Assembly: GCA_900550865.1 (NCBI GenBank)
Contig: URTM01000038.1
Span: 1-20,653, forward strand
Length of the DNA stretch: 20,653 nt
Reading direction: 5' to 3'
Source of the DNA: an uncultured Dorea sp.
Lineage (GTDB): Bacteria > Bacillota > Clostridia > Lachnospirales > Lachnospiraceae
Position numbers and translations under genes: made by a program. Under the pieces are notes generated by a model. That model worked only from the letters and a program-made list of their open reading frames with translations, was not told the DNA's origin and ran no database searches. This document shows, one piece after another, positions 8,920-15,773 of this stretch. The stretch's first letter is position 1, and each line of letters begins with the position of its first letter.

Positions 8920-9315
8920 ATGTTAGATGAGAGAAAAGTAAAATTGATGACGAAGCTTGCTCTCTATGAGGAGACACATGGAAAAGAGGATTTTAAGATC
9001 AGTGCTTATTACAGAAAAGATTATGCAAGCCTGCATGTGATTTATGCATTTTTAAGTGTGACGGTGGGATATGTATGTCTGGTAGCACTGTTGTTATTGG
9101 CAGGCGTGGAAAATCTGATGAGCAATATGTCAAATGGTCTGTTTATATTTTTATTTCTGATCATCCTGGCTGGTTATATAGGTGTGGTGATTGTATATTG
9201 CGGAATTGCGAGTCACATTTATAATGAAAAACATAAAAAAGCAAGAAAACGGGTAAAAAGATACAATCACAATCTGATCCAACTGCTGAAGATGTATGAA
9301 AAGGAGAAAAAATAG
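8920..9315 (+). CDS. Small membrane protein of unknown function, upstream of the cdaA block
   Basis: I do not recognise a family. The 131-residue protein has a hydrophilic N-terminus of about 36 residues, two clear membrane segments (about 38-62 and 72-96), and a strongly basic C-terminal tail (residues 99-131, rich in Lys, Arg and His with YNEKHKKARKRVKRY) that should lie in the cytoplasm. No signal peptidase site or catalytic motif is visible. The ATG follows GAGGTGA by 4 bases. Its stop codon directly abuts the ATG of the next gene, and that gene's ribosome binding site AAGGAG (9301-9306) lies inside this gene, so the two are probably made together and may form a complex. The ORF is well supported by codon use and arrangement; the function is open. 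Confidence 0.85.
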   Translation: MLDERKVKLMTKLALYEETHGKEDFKISAYYRKDYASLHVIYAFLSVTVGYVCLVALLLLAGVENLMSNMSNGLFIFLFLIILAGYIGVVIVYCGIASHIYNEKHKKARKRVKRYNHNLIQLLKMYEKEKK

Positions 9316-10548
9316 ATGGACAATATATATGTAATACGCGAAAGAATAGAAGCTGTTTATGGAAAGCATTCCAAAATATTTGACAAGATCTTTCAGTTCG
9401 TGCTGGCGATGATAACTTTTACAATGATCAATCAGAATACAGGATTTATGAAATCGCTTTCGTCACCGGTTATCTCATTGGCGCTGGCTGTAGTTGCTGC
9501 ATTTCTGCCGCCTGTGATGACGGTGATCGTGGCAACTGTATTAGTACTTGTGCATACACTGGCAGTATCAGTCGGAATATTTGCAGTGACTTCACTGATC
9601 TTTCTGATTATGTATATTTTTTATATCAGACTGGCACCGAAGATGGCATTTGTGGTGCTCTTAACACCAATCGCATTTGCGCTTAAGATACCGTTTGTAG
9701 TTCCGGTTGCATGTGCACTGATCTATACGCCGGTAAGTCTGGTGCCGATGGGATGCGGAACGGCTGTGTATTATATGATAGAATACCTTAAAAAGACAAG
9801 CACGTCATCCAAAGCATCCGGTAGCAAGGCAATGCTTTCTGAAATTACAACTTATGTACAGAAAGTATTTCAGAATAAAGAAATGTGGATTTATATAGTC
9901 GCATTTATTATTGGTTTCTTCGTGATTTATACAATCCGCAGACAGGAAATGGATCATGCATGGAAGATCGGAATCATAGCGGGAGCAATTGCAAACGTAG
10001 TTGTGATGGCAATCGGAAGCATCGTGCTGGGAGTAAATGTATCTTATGGTTCTCTGATCATAGGAAATGTTCTGGCGGCTGTCGCAGGACTGATTTTAGA
10101 ATTATTCCTGTTTTCTGTGGATTATGCAAGAAGCGAACGGCTGCAGTTTGAAGATGATGAATATTACTATTATGTAAAGGCAATACCGAAAGTTGCAGTG
10201 ACAACACCGGAGAAGACTGTAAAGAAGATCAATGAACGTCAGGAAACAGAAATCATTGATGCGGAAGCGGTGAAGCGCCTGTCTCAGGATGTGACAGACG
10301 AAGAGACAAGAGCAATTGATGTAGATCCTCATATGGAACATGGTGTAAAGAAAGAATCTGTCCACAGACCTACTTATGGGGATTCGGAATACAGAAGTCC
10401 GGCACAGATCAGAGCGAGCAAGGCAAAAAGACGTTCGCCGAAAAGAGGACCGGCTCCCAAAAAACATGATATGAAAGATGTAGATAAAATGCTTCTGACA
10501 CAGAGCCTGGAAAATGAATTTCATGCAGGCAGACACAACAGAAGATAG
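9316..10548 (+). CDS. Polytopic membrane protein of unknown function with charged C-terminal tail
   Basis: This is a 410-residue protein with roughly eight hydrophobic segments (about 24-39, 50-75, 78-103, 108-124, 126-155, 190-207, 216-240, 243-267) and a long hydrophilic tail of about 140 residues. The tail opens with an acidic, tyrosine-rich patch (FEDDEYYYYVKAIPK, 279-292) and ends in a basic region with RSPKRGPAPKKHD. I cannot name a family from the sequence, although proteins like this appear next to cdaA in Lachnospiraceae as far as I recall. The start is sure: ATG 9316 touches the previous stop and has AAGGAG 9 bases upstream. cdaA follows after 59 bases with no terminator, so it is likely coexpressed with the cyclic di-AMP synthase. 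A transporter or scaffold role would be inference only. Confidence 0.88.
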   Translation: MDNIYVIRERIEAVYGKHSKIFDKIFQFVLAMITFTMINQNTGFMKSLSSPVISLALAVVAAFLPPVMTVIVATVLVLVHTLAVSVGIFAVTSLIFLIMYIFYIRLAPKMAFVVLLTPIAFALKIPFVVPVACALIYTPVSLVPMGCGTAVYYMIEYLKKTSTSSKASGSKAMLSEITTYVQKVFQNKEMWIYIVAFIIGFFVIYTIRRQEMDHAWKIGIIAGAIANVVVMAIGSIVLGVNVSYGSLIIGNVLAAVAGLILELFLFSVDYARSERLQFEDDEYYYYVKAIPKVAVTTPEKTVKKINERQETEIIDAEAVKRLSQDVTDEETRAIDVDPHMEHGVKKESVHRPTYGDSEYRSPAQIRASKAKRRSPKRGPAPKKHDMKDVDKMLLTQSLENEFHAGRHNRR

Positions 10549-10607
10549 AAAATGAGATAAAAGTGCTGAAGAAGCAAAGCTGAGAAAAGAGCGGGGAGGT
10601 GAGAAGA

Positions 10608-11486
10608 ATGATACAGACGATGACAGATTTTATTGATAAATACGGGATTGGGTTATATATACCAAGAGTTCATGTGACAGATGTGATAGAAGTTCTGATC
10701 CTTACATTTTTAATTTATCAGATTATTGTATGGATAAAGAATACGAAGGCATGGATGCTCTTACGTGGAATTATTGTCCTTGCAGGATTTATTCTTCTCG
10801 CAGCCATATTTAAAATGCATACGATTTTGTTCATTGCCAGAAATTCCCTGACGGTAATGGCAACTGCAGCAATCGTTGTATTCCAGCCGGAACTCAGAAG
10901 AGCTCTGGAAAAATTAGGAGAGAAGCAATTCCTGACATCTGTAGTACCGGCTGCACCAAGCAGGGAGATCCGTTTCAGCGAAGAAACAAGAGAAAATCTT
11001 ATCCGCGCATGTTTTGCGATGGGAAAGGTTAAGACAGGTGCATTGATCGTAGTAGAACAGGCAATCCGGCTTACGGAATATGAAAGTACAGGAATCCAGA
11101 TGGATTGTCTGGTATCAAGTCAGGTACTTATTAACATATTCGAACACAACACACCGCTTCATGATGGGGCGATTATTGTGCGTGGTGACAGAATTGTGTC
11201 GGCAACCTGTTATCTTCCTCTTTCTGATAATATGGGAATCAGTAAAGATCTTGGAACCAGACACCGTGCAGCGGTTGGAATGAGTGAGGTCAGTGATGCT
11301 CTGATCATTGTGGTATCAGAAGAGACGGGTGCTGTATCGGTAGCTCAGGGAGGAGAACTGATAAGAAAGATTAATGAGGCTGAACTCAGAATGAAACTGG
11401 AAGAAATTCAGCACAGAAGCAGTGAGACAAACAGAATAAAGGCATGGTGGAAAGGATGGCGTGAGCATGCGAAAAAGAATAACTAA
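10608..11486 (+). CDS. cdaA: Membrane diadenylate cyclase CdaA (DisA_N domain)
   Basis: CdaA condenses two ATP into cyclic di-AMP, the second messenger that controls potassium and osmolyte uptake and wall homeostasis in Firmicutes. The 292-residue protein has about three membrane segments in residues 24-90 and a cytoplasmic cyclase domain (about 95-260). Both signature sites are intact: DGA at 186-188 and RHR at 218-220 (GTRHRAA). The start is ATG 10608, 5 bases after the strong GGGAGGTGA (10594-10602); an in-frame GTG at 10599 lies within that Shine-Dalgarno and is rejected. The last 20 bases overlap cdaR, the known regulator partner. The C-terminal tail after the domain is basic. Identification is firm; regulation by the upstream membrane proteins is only suggested by operon position. 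Confidence 0.97.
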   Translation: MIQTMTDFIDKYGIGLYIPRVHVTDVIEVLILTFLIYQIIVWIKNTKAWMLLRGIIVLAGFILLAAIFKMHTILFIARNSLTVMATAAIVVFQPELRRALEKLGEKQFLTSVVPAAPSREIRFSEETRENLIRACFAMGKVKTGALIVVEQAIRLTEYESTGIQMDCLVSSQVLINIFEHNTPLHDGAIIVRGDRIVSATCYLPLSDNMGISKDLGTRHRAAVGMSEVSDALIIVVSEETGAVSVAQGGELIRKINEAELRMKLEEIQHRSSETNRIKAWWKGWREHAKKNN

Positions 11487-12801
11487 TAATCTGACGCTGA
11501 AAATACTGGCTTTCCTGATTGCTGTGTTTTTGTGGCTTGTAGTGGTGAACATAGATGATCCGGTGGGTGATAAGACGTTTTCTAATATTCCGGTTCAGGT
11601 TGTGCATGAAGAAGTGATTACTGACAATAATAATACGTATCAGATTGTAGATAATACACAGGAAATAAATGTAACTGTTACAGCACAGAGATCCGTGCTG
11701 GATAAGATCAAAGCAGAAGATATTCAGGCAACGGCAGATATGAAGGAACTGACGCTTCGTACCCAGGTGCCGATAGAAGTGACGATTAAAGGATATACGG
11801 GAAAGTATGAGAAGGCAACGGCAAATCCGAGAAATCTGCAGATCCAGATAGATGAAGAAGCGAAGAATAACTTCCCAATCACACCAACAACAACCGGTAC
11901 GGTAAGAAACGGTTATGAAGTAGGAAGCCTGAAAGCAGTTCCTGAGAAAGTAACACTTCGTGGACCGAAGCGGATCATTAACAGCATTGCAAAAGTAACA
12001 GCAGAAGCCAATGTTTCGGGACTCTCCGAGGATGAGACGGTAGAAGCAAAACTGGTATTATATGATGCGAATAATAACGTGATCGACCAGACACTTCTGG
12101 CAAATAACCTTGGCAAAGAAGGTGTAAGTGTAGAAGTAGAGCTTTTACAGGTGAAAAGTGTTCCGGTGAAAGTAGATACATCGCAGGTATCAGCGGCAGA
12201 TGGATATAAACTTGGAAAGATCACGGTGGAACCTCAGGAAGTAGAAGTGACGGGCGATAAAAGTACACTTGCCGGAATTTCAGAAATTAACATTCCGTCG
12301 AGTGCATTGAAACTGGAAGATCTGACACAGAAAACGGATGAGACAGTAGATATCTCTTCGTATCTTCCGAGCGGAGTATCGCTGGCGGAAGAAAATGCGA
12401 ATAAGATTGTAATATCCATTCAGGTTCAACAGCCGGGAACGAAGAACTTGGAAGTATCGACGAGCTCTATCGTGGTGAACAACATAGCAGAAGGACTGAG
12501 TATCAATTATGGTTCCATGGTAGATCTTGAGATACAGATAAAAGGACCGAGTGATGCATTAAGTTTGTTTTCACCTGCAAAAAAAGTCAGCATAGATCTG
12601 AAGAATTATACAGAACCTGGTACATATAATGTTCCTGTGACGGTGGAACTGCCGGATGGCTGCTCACTGGTAAATGAAGTAAGTGTTGAAATTACACTTG
12701 AGAAATCAAAACAAAGCAGTAAAACACAGGACGAAAGTCAGAACAGCACTCAGAATCAGTCGAAAGAAGATGAGAGTACGCAGAATAAACAAGACGAATA
12801 A
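11467..12801 (+). CDS. cdaR: YbbR-domain protein CdaR, regulator of CdaA
   Basis: CdaR is a membrane-anchored extracellular protein that binds and modulates CdaA. From ATG 11467 there are 444 residues: a short basic N-terminus, one membrane anchor (about 10-28, LKILAFLIAVFLWLVVVNI), then about four YbbR-type beta-rich repeats of 80-90 residues (roughly 35-125, 130-215, 220-310, 315-405), and a low-complexity tail rich in Gln, Ser, Glu and Asn (about the last 35 residues). The gene overlaps cdaA by 20 bases, so synthesis is coupled. ATG 11467 has AAAGGA (11451-11456) 10 bases upstream; GTG 11461 in the same frame would put it only 4 bases away and is the alternative. glmM, which usually follows in Bacilli, is absent; an HPr gene takes that place. 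Confidence 0.94.
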   Translation: MRKRITNNLTLKILAFLIAVFLWLVVVNIDDPVGDKTFSNIPVQVVHEEVITDNNNTYQIVDNTQEINVTVTAQRSVLDKIKAEDIQATADMKELTLRTQVPIEVTIKGYTGKYEKATANPRNLQIQIDEEAKNNFPITPTTTGTVRNGYEVGSLKAVPEKVTLRGPKRIINSIAKVTAEANVSGLSEDETVEAKLVLYDANNNVIDQTLLANNLGKEGVSVEVELLQVKSVPVKVDTSQVSAADGYKLGKITVEPQEVEVTGDKSTLAGISEINIPSSALKLEDLTQKTDETVDISSYLPSGVSLAEENANKIVISIQVQQPGTKNLEVSTSSIVVNNIAEGLSINYGSMVDLEIQIKGPSDALSLFSPAKKVSIDLKNYTEPGTYNVPVTVELPDGCSLVNEVSVEITLEKSKQSSKTQDESQNSTQNQSKEDESTQNKQDE

Positions 12802-12826
12802 CAGATAGAAACGAGGAGAGTACAGT

Positions 12827-13093
12827 ATGATCAGACAGAAAGTTACAATAACAAATCCAACAGGACTACATCTCAGACCGGCTGGAATGTTCTGTAACAT
12901 TGCAAGCAGATACAAATGTAAAGTAGAATTCATGTATGACGAGGATGTTGCGGCAAATGCCAAGAGCGTATTAAGTGTCCTTGGGGCATGTGTGAAATCA
13001 GGAGATGAGATCGAGCTTATCTGCGATGGCGAAGATGAAGAAGAAGCTATGAAAGCCATGGTGGAAGCGGTGGAAGACGGACTCGGAGAGTAG
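12827..13093 (+). CDS. ptsH: HPr-family phosphocarrier protein
   Basis: HPr passes phosphate from EI to sugar-specific EIIA in the phosphotransferase system and, when phosphorylated on a serine, signals carbon status. The 88-residue protein has the active-site histidine at residue 15 in GLHLRPAG, with Arg17 and Pro18 kept. The regulatory serine expected at 46 corresponds to Ser47 in NAKSVLSVL, one residue shifted by a small insertion. The usual IMGVMSLG region is changed to VLSVLGAC, so recognition by HPr kinase may differ. GAGGAG (12813-12818) lies 8 bases before the ATG. It sits 25 bases after cdaR with no terminator, and no ptsI or EII gene is nearby. It could be the main HPr or a specialised paralogue; the sequence alone does not decide this. 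Confidence 0.93.
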   Translation: MIRQKVTITNPTGLHLRPAGMFCNIASRYKCKVEFMYDEDVAANAKSVLSVLGACVKSGDEIELICDGEDEEEAMKAMVEAVEDGLGE

Positions 13094-13113
13094 TAAGATA
13101 ATATAAAAATATG

Positions 13114-13146
13114 ACGGGCGGCTTGTGTGTTACATGAGCCGTCTGT
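13114..13146 (+). terminator. Hairpin after the HPr gene, possible terminator
   Basis: Arms 13114-13127 and 13133-13146 form 14 consecutive pairs, 10 Watson-Crick and 4 G-U, around a 5-base loop. The stem has a strong ACGGGCGGCT/AGCCGTCTGT lower half. The downstream sequence TGCGTTTGA has only a poor T-run, so termination may be partial. The rest of the gap to the GtrA gene (to 13248) holds no gene; GATAAT at 13162-13167 with a TG one base upstream is a weak promoter candidate. Confidence 0.5.
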
Positions 13147-13248
13147 TGCGTTTGATTCTGCGATAATGTATGAAGGATAATGGGAAAGTGAATGCCGGAG
13201 AGGGACACTGGAAAGTATAGAGAGGCAAGAAGGGAAGCGTAAGTAATT

Positions 13249-13662
13249 ATGAAAGACAAGATAAAAAATATGCTGGATATCACATTCTGGAAATTTGTAC
13301 TGGTAGGGATTGTAAATACGGTGGTAGGTACCGGGGTAATGTTTGCGGCGTATAATCTTCTGCACCTGAGTTACTGGGTATCTTCTGCAACGAATTATGT
13401 GGTTGGAAGTATTGTGAGCTATTTCCTGAATAAATACTTTACGTTCCAGAATAAAGAAAAATCCTGGAAGCAGCTGGGAATGTTTGCATTGAATATTACA
13501 GTATGCTATCTGCTGGCATATGGTATGGCGAAGCCGGTTGTGTCGTGGATTCTTCATGGACAGAGCAGGAGCGTACAGGATAATCTGTCTATGCTGGTTG
13601 GTATGGGAGCTTTTGTGGTGTTTAATTATGTGGGACAGAGGCTGGTTGTGTTTAAAAAATAA
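13249..13662 (+). CDS. GtrA-family membrane protein
   Basis: GtrA-like proteins are small four-helix membrane proteins tied to moving lipid-linked sugars (undecaprenyl phosphate-glucose in the founding case) across the membrane for decoration of surface polymers. The 137-residue protein has four hydrophobic segments (about 14-34, 40-60, 79-99, 112-132). It keeps the family features: FWKFVLVGIVNTVVG near the N-terminus, NYVVGSIVSYFLNKYFTF in the middle, and a C-terminal NYVGQRLVVFKK ending. The nearest purine-rich run, AAGGGAAG (13230-13237), is 11 or more bases from the ATG, so translation initiation may be weak. Its partner glycosyltransferase is not adjacent. The gene lies just upstream of a phosphoglycerol transferase, which would fit a role in decorating a teichoic-type polymer, but that is inference. 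Confidence 0.9.
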   Translation: MKDKIKNMLDITFWKFVLVGIVNTVVGTGVMFAAYNLLHLSYWVSSATNYVVGSIVSYFLNKYFTFQNKEKSWKQLGMFALNITVCYLLAYGMAKPVVSWILHGQSRSVQDNLSMLVGMGAFVVFNYVGQRLVVFKK

Positions 13663-13706
13663 TATATGATAAATATGAAAAATTAATGAAATCTTAATAT
13701 TCCAGG

Positions 13707-13735
13707 TTGTAACATCTGTGAAAACTATATATAAT
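13707..13735 (+). promoter_or_regulatory. Promoter of the phosphoglycerol transferase gene
   Basis: TTGTAA (13707-13712, 4 of 6) and a perfect TATAAT (13730-13735) are 17 bp apart. Transcription would start near 13742, about 36 bases before ATG 13778. This rules out the longer in-frame starts at GTG 13718 and ATG 13736, which lie in or at the promoter. Confidence 0.65.
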
Positions 13736-13777
13736 ATGTTTCATGTTAAAAATATATTTGAGCAAAAGAGAAGAATA

Positions 13778-15613
13778 ATGAAGAAAAAACATAAGATAAT
13801 ATTAAGTATTGGAATAATTTTAAGCACTATTCTGGCAGTAGTGGCTGCACTTCTGGCGTTTAGTGCAAAATGGATGTTTAAGACATGGACAAACCTTACG
13901 ATGGACGAACTGGTATATCACCTTACGGCACCATTGGATGGAACGAATGCAGATATGATCAAGGATTACTGCAACGAGTGTGCAGTGCCGGTAATATTGA
14001 TCTTGAGCTGTATTATTTTTTTGATTGCGGCAAATAGAAAAAACAGAGCGGTTTTAAAAAGAATTACAGCAATATGTGCCATAGGGGCAGTTGCGGTGAC
14101 AGGAGTTACGGCGGCTGTAACATGGCATGGTCTGGACGTCTCAGCATATATGAAAGGACAAAGTACATACTCCACATTTATCGATGATAATTATGTAGAT
14201 CCATCAAGTGTAAATATTACATTCCCGGAAAAGAAGAGAAATCTGATATATATTTTTCTGGAATCAATGGAAATGACGTATGCGGATAAAAAAAATGGAG
14301 GAGCATTTAAACAAAATGTAATTCCGGAACTGACACAGCTTGCTCAGGAAAATGAAGATTTTTCGGGGGAAAGCAGTAAATTGAATGGCGGTTATTCCAT
14401 GCCGGGGACGACATGGACGATGGGAGCGATGTTTGGTCAGACATCGGGATTGCCGTTGAATACTTCGATTGATGCGAATGGAATGAACACACAGGATTCT
14501 TTTTTTCCAAGAATAACAACGTTGGGAGATATCCTTCAAAACGAAGGATATTCACAGACACTGCTAATTGGTTCAGAAGCAACATTCGGTGGACGAAAAT
14601 TATACTTTACAGATCATGGTCAATATGACATCATGGATTACGATTATGCACATGATAATGGCATGATACCGGAAGATTATAAAGTCTGGTGGGGATATGA
14701 AGATGAAAAATTATTTGGATTCGCAAAAGAGAAATTGTTAGAATTATCTCAGCAGGATAATCCGTTTAATCTTACGATGCTGACAGTGGATACACACTTT
14801 GAAGATGGATACGTATGTGATATCTGTCCGGATACATTCGGAGATAATCAGTATGCGAATGTAATGGCATGTTCCAGCAGTCAGGTAAAAGAATTTGTTG
14901 ACTGGGTACAGCAACAGGATTTTGCGGCAGACACGACGATCGTGATTTCGGGGGATCATCCAACTATGGACAGTGATTTCTGCGAAGATGTGGATAAAGA
15001 CTACGAAAGAAGAGTATATACAACCTATATAAACGCGAATGCAGAAAAGCAGACGGAAGAAAAAAGAAATTATACAACATTCGACAATTTCCCGACAACA
15101 CTTGCGGCAATGGGAGCTGAGATAGAAAGTGACCGTCTGGGACTTGGAACGAATTTATATTCGACACAACAGACTTTGACGGAGCGGTTCGGAATCGAAA
15201 AAGAAGAGAAAGAACTGAAAAGAAAGTCTAAATTATTGAATAAAATGGCGCAGATAAATAAAGAAAAGTATGATGAAGAAATAGCTGCGCAGACGGATCC
15301 GGTAGCGAAAGCCAAGACGGGAAAATATAATGCTGAAACGGAAGAAATCCCAATCACAGTAAAAAAAGTACAGTATGCGGATAAGGGAATACAGTCTATT
15401 ATGGCAGCAGTGTGGAAATATGATGATCAGAGTGATCTTCAGTGGGTGCCGCTGGCAATGTATGACGGAGATATATGGAAAGGGAATATTAACATAAGTG
15501 GATATGACACACCGAAAGGAGCGTATAATATTCATATATATCTTGTTGACGGAAATGGTGATCTGTATAATATTGCGTGTACGTCGAAAACCGTAAAAAT
15601 AAACAATGAATGA
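13778..15613 (+). CDS. LTA synthase/MdoB-like phosphoglycerol transferase with C-terminal GBS Bsp-like domain
   Basis: This is a sulfatase-fold enzyme (alkaline phosphatase superfamily) of the LtaS/OpgB group, which moves glycerol-phosphate from phosphatidylglycerol to a surface glycan or polymer. From ATG 13778 there are 611 residues. Only about three membrane segments are seen (6-29, 68-86, 95-116), fewer than the five of LtaS. Metal and catalytic residues are recognisable: Glu162 (FLESME), the nucleophile region MPGTTWTMG with Thr212 the likely catalytic residue, His340 (VDTHFEDG), and Asp393-His394 (SGDHPT). The motif GTTWTMGAM is closer to MdoB than to LtaS. After a charged linker (about 465-515), residues about 525-608 read as a GBS Bsp-like repeat (AAVWKYDDQSDLQW, GAYNIHIYL), a domain usual in secreted wall proteins. 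It has its own promoter and a strong terminator. The acceptor polymer is unknown. Confidence 0.9.
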   Translation: MKKKHKIILSIGIILSTILAVVAALLAFSAKWMFKTWTNLTMDELVYHLTAPLDGTNADMIKDYCNECAVPVILILSCIIFLIAANRKNRAVLKRITAICAIGAVAVTGVTAAVTWHGLDVSAYMKGQSTYSTFIDDNYVDPSSVNITFPEKKRNLIYIFLESMEMTYADKKNGGAFKQNVIPELTQLAQENEDFSGESSKLNGGYSMPGTTWTMGAMFGQTSGLPLNTSIDANGMNTQDSFFPRITTLGDILQNEGYSQTLLIGSEATFGGRKLYFTDHGQYDIMDYDYAHDNGMIPEDYKVWWGYEDEKLFGFAKEKLLELSQQDNPFNLTMLTVDTHFEDGYVCDICPDTFGDNQYANVMACSSSQVKEFVDWVQQQDFAADTTIVISGDHPTMDSDFCEDVDKDYERRVYTTYINANAEKQTEEKRNYTTFDNFPTTLAAMGAEIESDRLGLGTNLYSTQQTLTERFGIEKEEKELKRKSKLLNKMAQINKEKYDEEIAAQTDPVAKAKTGKYNAETEEIPITVKKVQYADKGIQSIMAAVWKYDDQSDLQWVPLAMYDGDIWKGNINISGYDTPKGAYNIHIYLVDGNGDLYNIACTSKTVKINNE

Positions 15614-15616
15614 AAA

Positions 15617-15660
15617 GAAGATGCCTTTATCAATAACACATGATAAAGGTATCTTTTTTG
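15617..15660 (+). terminator. Strong intrinsic terminator of the phosphoglycerol transferase gene
   Basis: Arms AGATGCCTTTATCA (15619-15632) and TGATAAAGGTATCT (15641-15654) pair over 14 positions with one G-U, around an 8-base loop, followed directly by a T-run (15654-15659). It begins a few bases after the stop codon. Confidence 0.92.
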
Positions 15661-15713
15661 TACTGTCATGCGTTCGGAAGATATCGGAGAAAATAAAGTA
15701 ATTTTGCTGAAAT

Positions 15714-15742
15714 TTGAATTTTACGGACAAATCGTGTATACT
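15714..15742 (+). promoter_or_regulatory. Promoter of the NlpC/P60 - L,D-transpeptidase operon
   Basis: TTGAAT (15714-15719, 4 of 6) and TATACT (15737-15742, 5 of 6) are separated by 17 bp. The start near 15750 leaves a short leader of about 24 bases before ATG 15774, too short for a riboswitch. The TTG of the -35 hexamer is also an in-frame start codon but cannot be the translation start if this promoter is real. Confidence 0.65.
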
Positions 15743-15773
15743 AGATAAGATTGCAATGGAAAGAAGGTTTATA

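Noticed and set aside
12706..13557. 283-residue open frame on the - strand
   Set aside because: It runs antisense through the HPr gene and most of the GtrA gene, has no ribosome binding site I can see, and its product looks like a low-complexity shadow translation.
15614..15773. Possible cyclic di-AMP (ydaO) riboswitch before the NlpC/P60 gene
   Set aside because: Such riboswitches often precede wall hydrolases, but the gap holds a terminator and a promoter leaving a leader of only about 24 bases, too short for this element.
15714..15773. Longer N-terminus of the NlpC/P60 protein from TTG 15714
   Set aside because: The TTG is part of the predicted -35 hexamer and the extension would put 20 polar residues before a standard MKK signal peptide.
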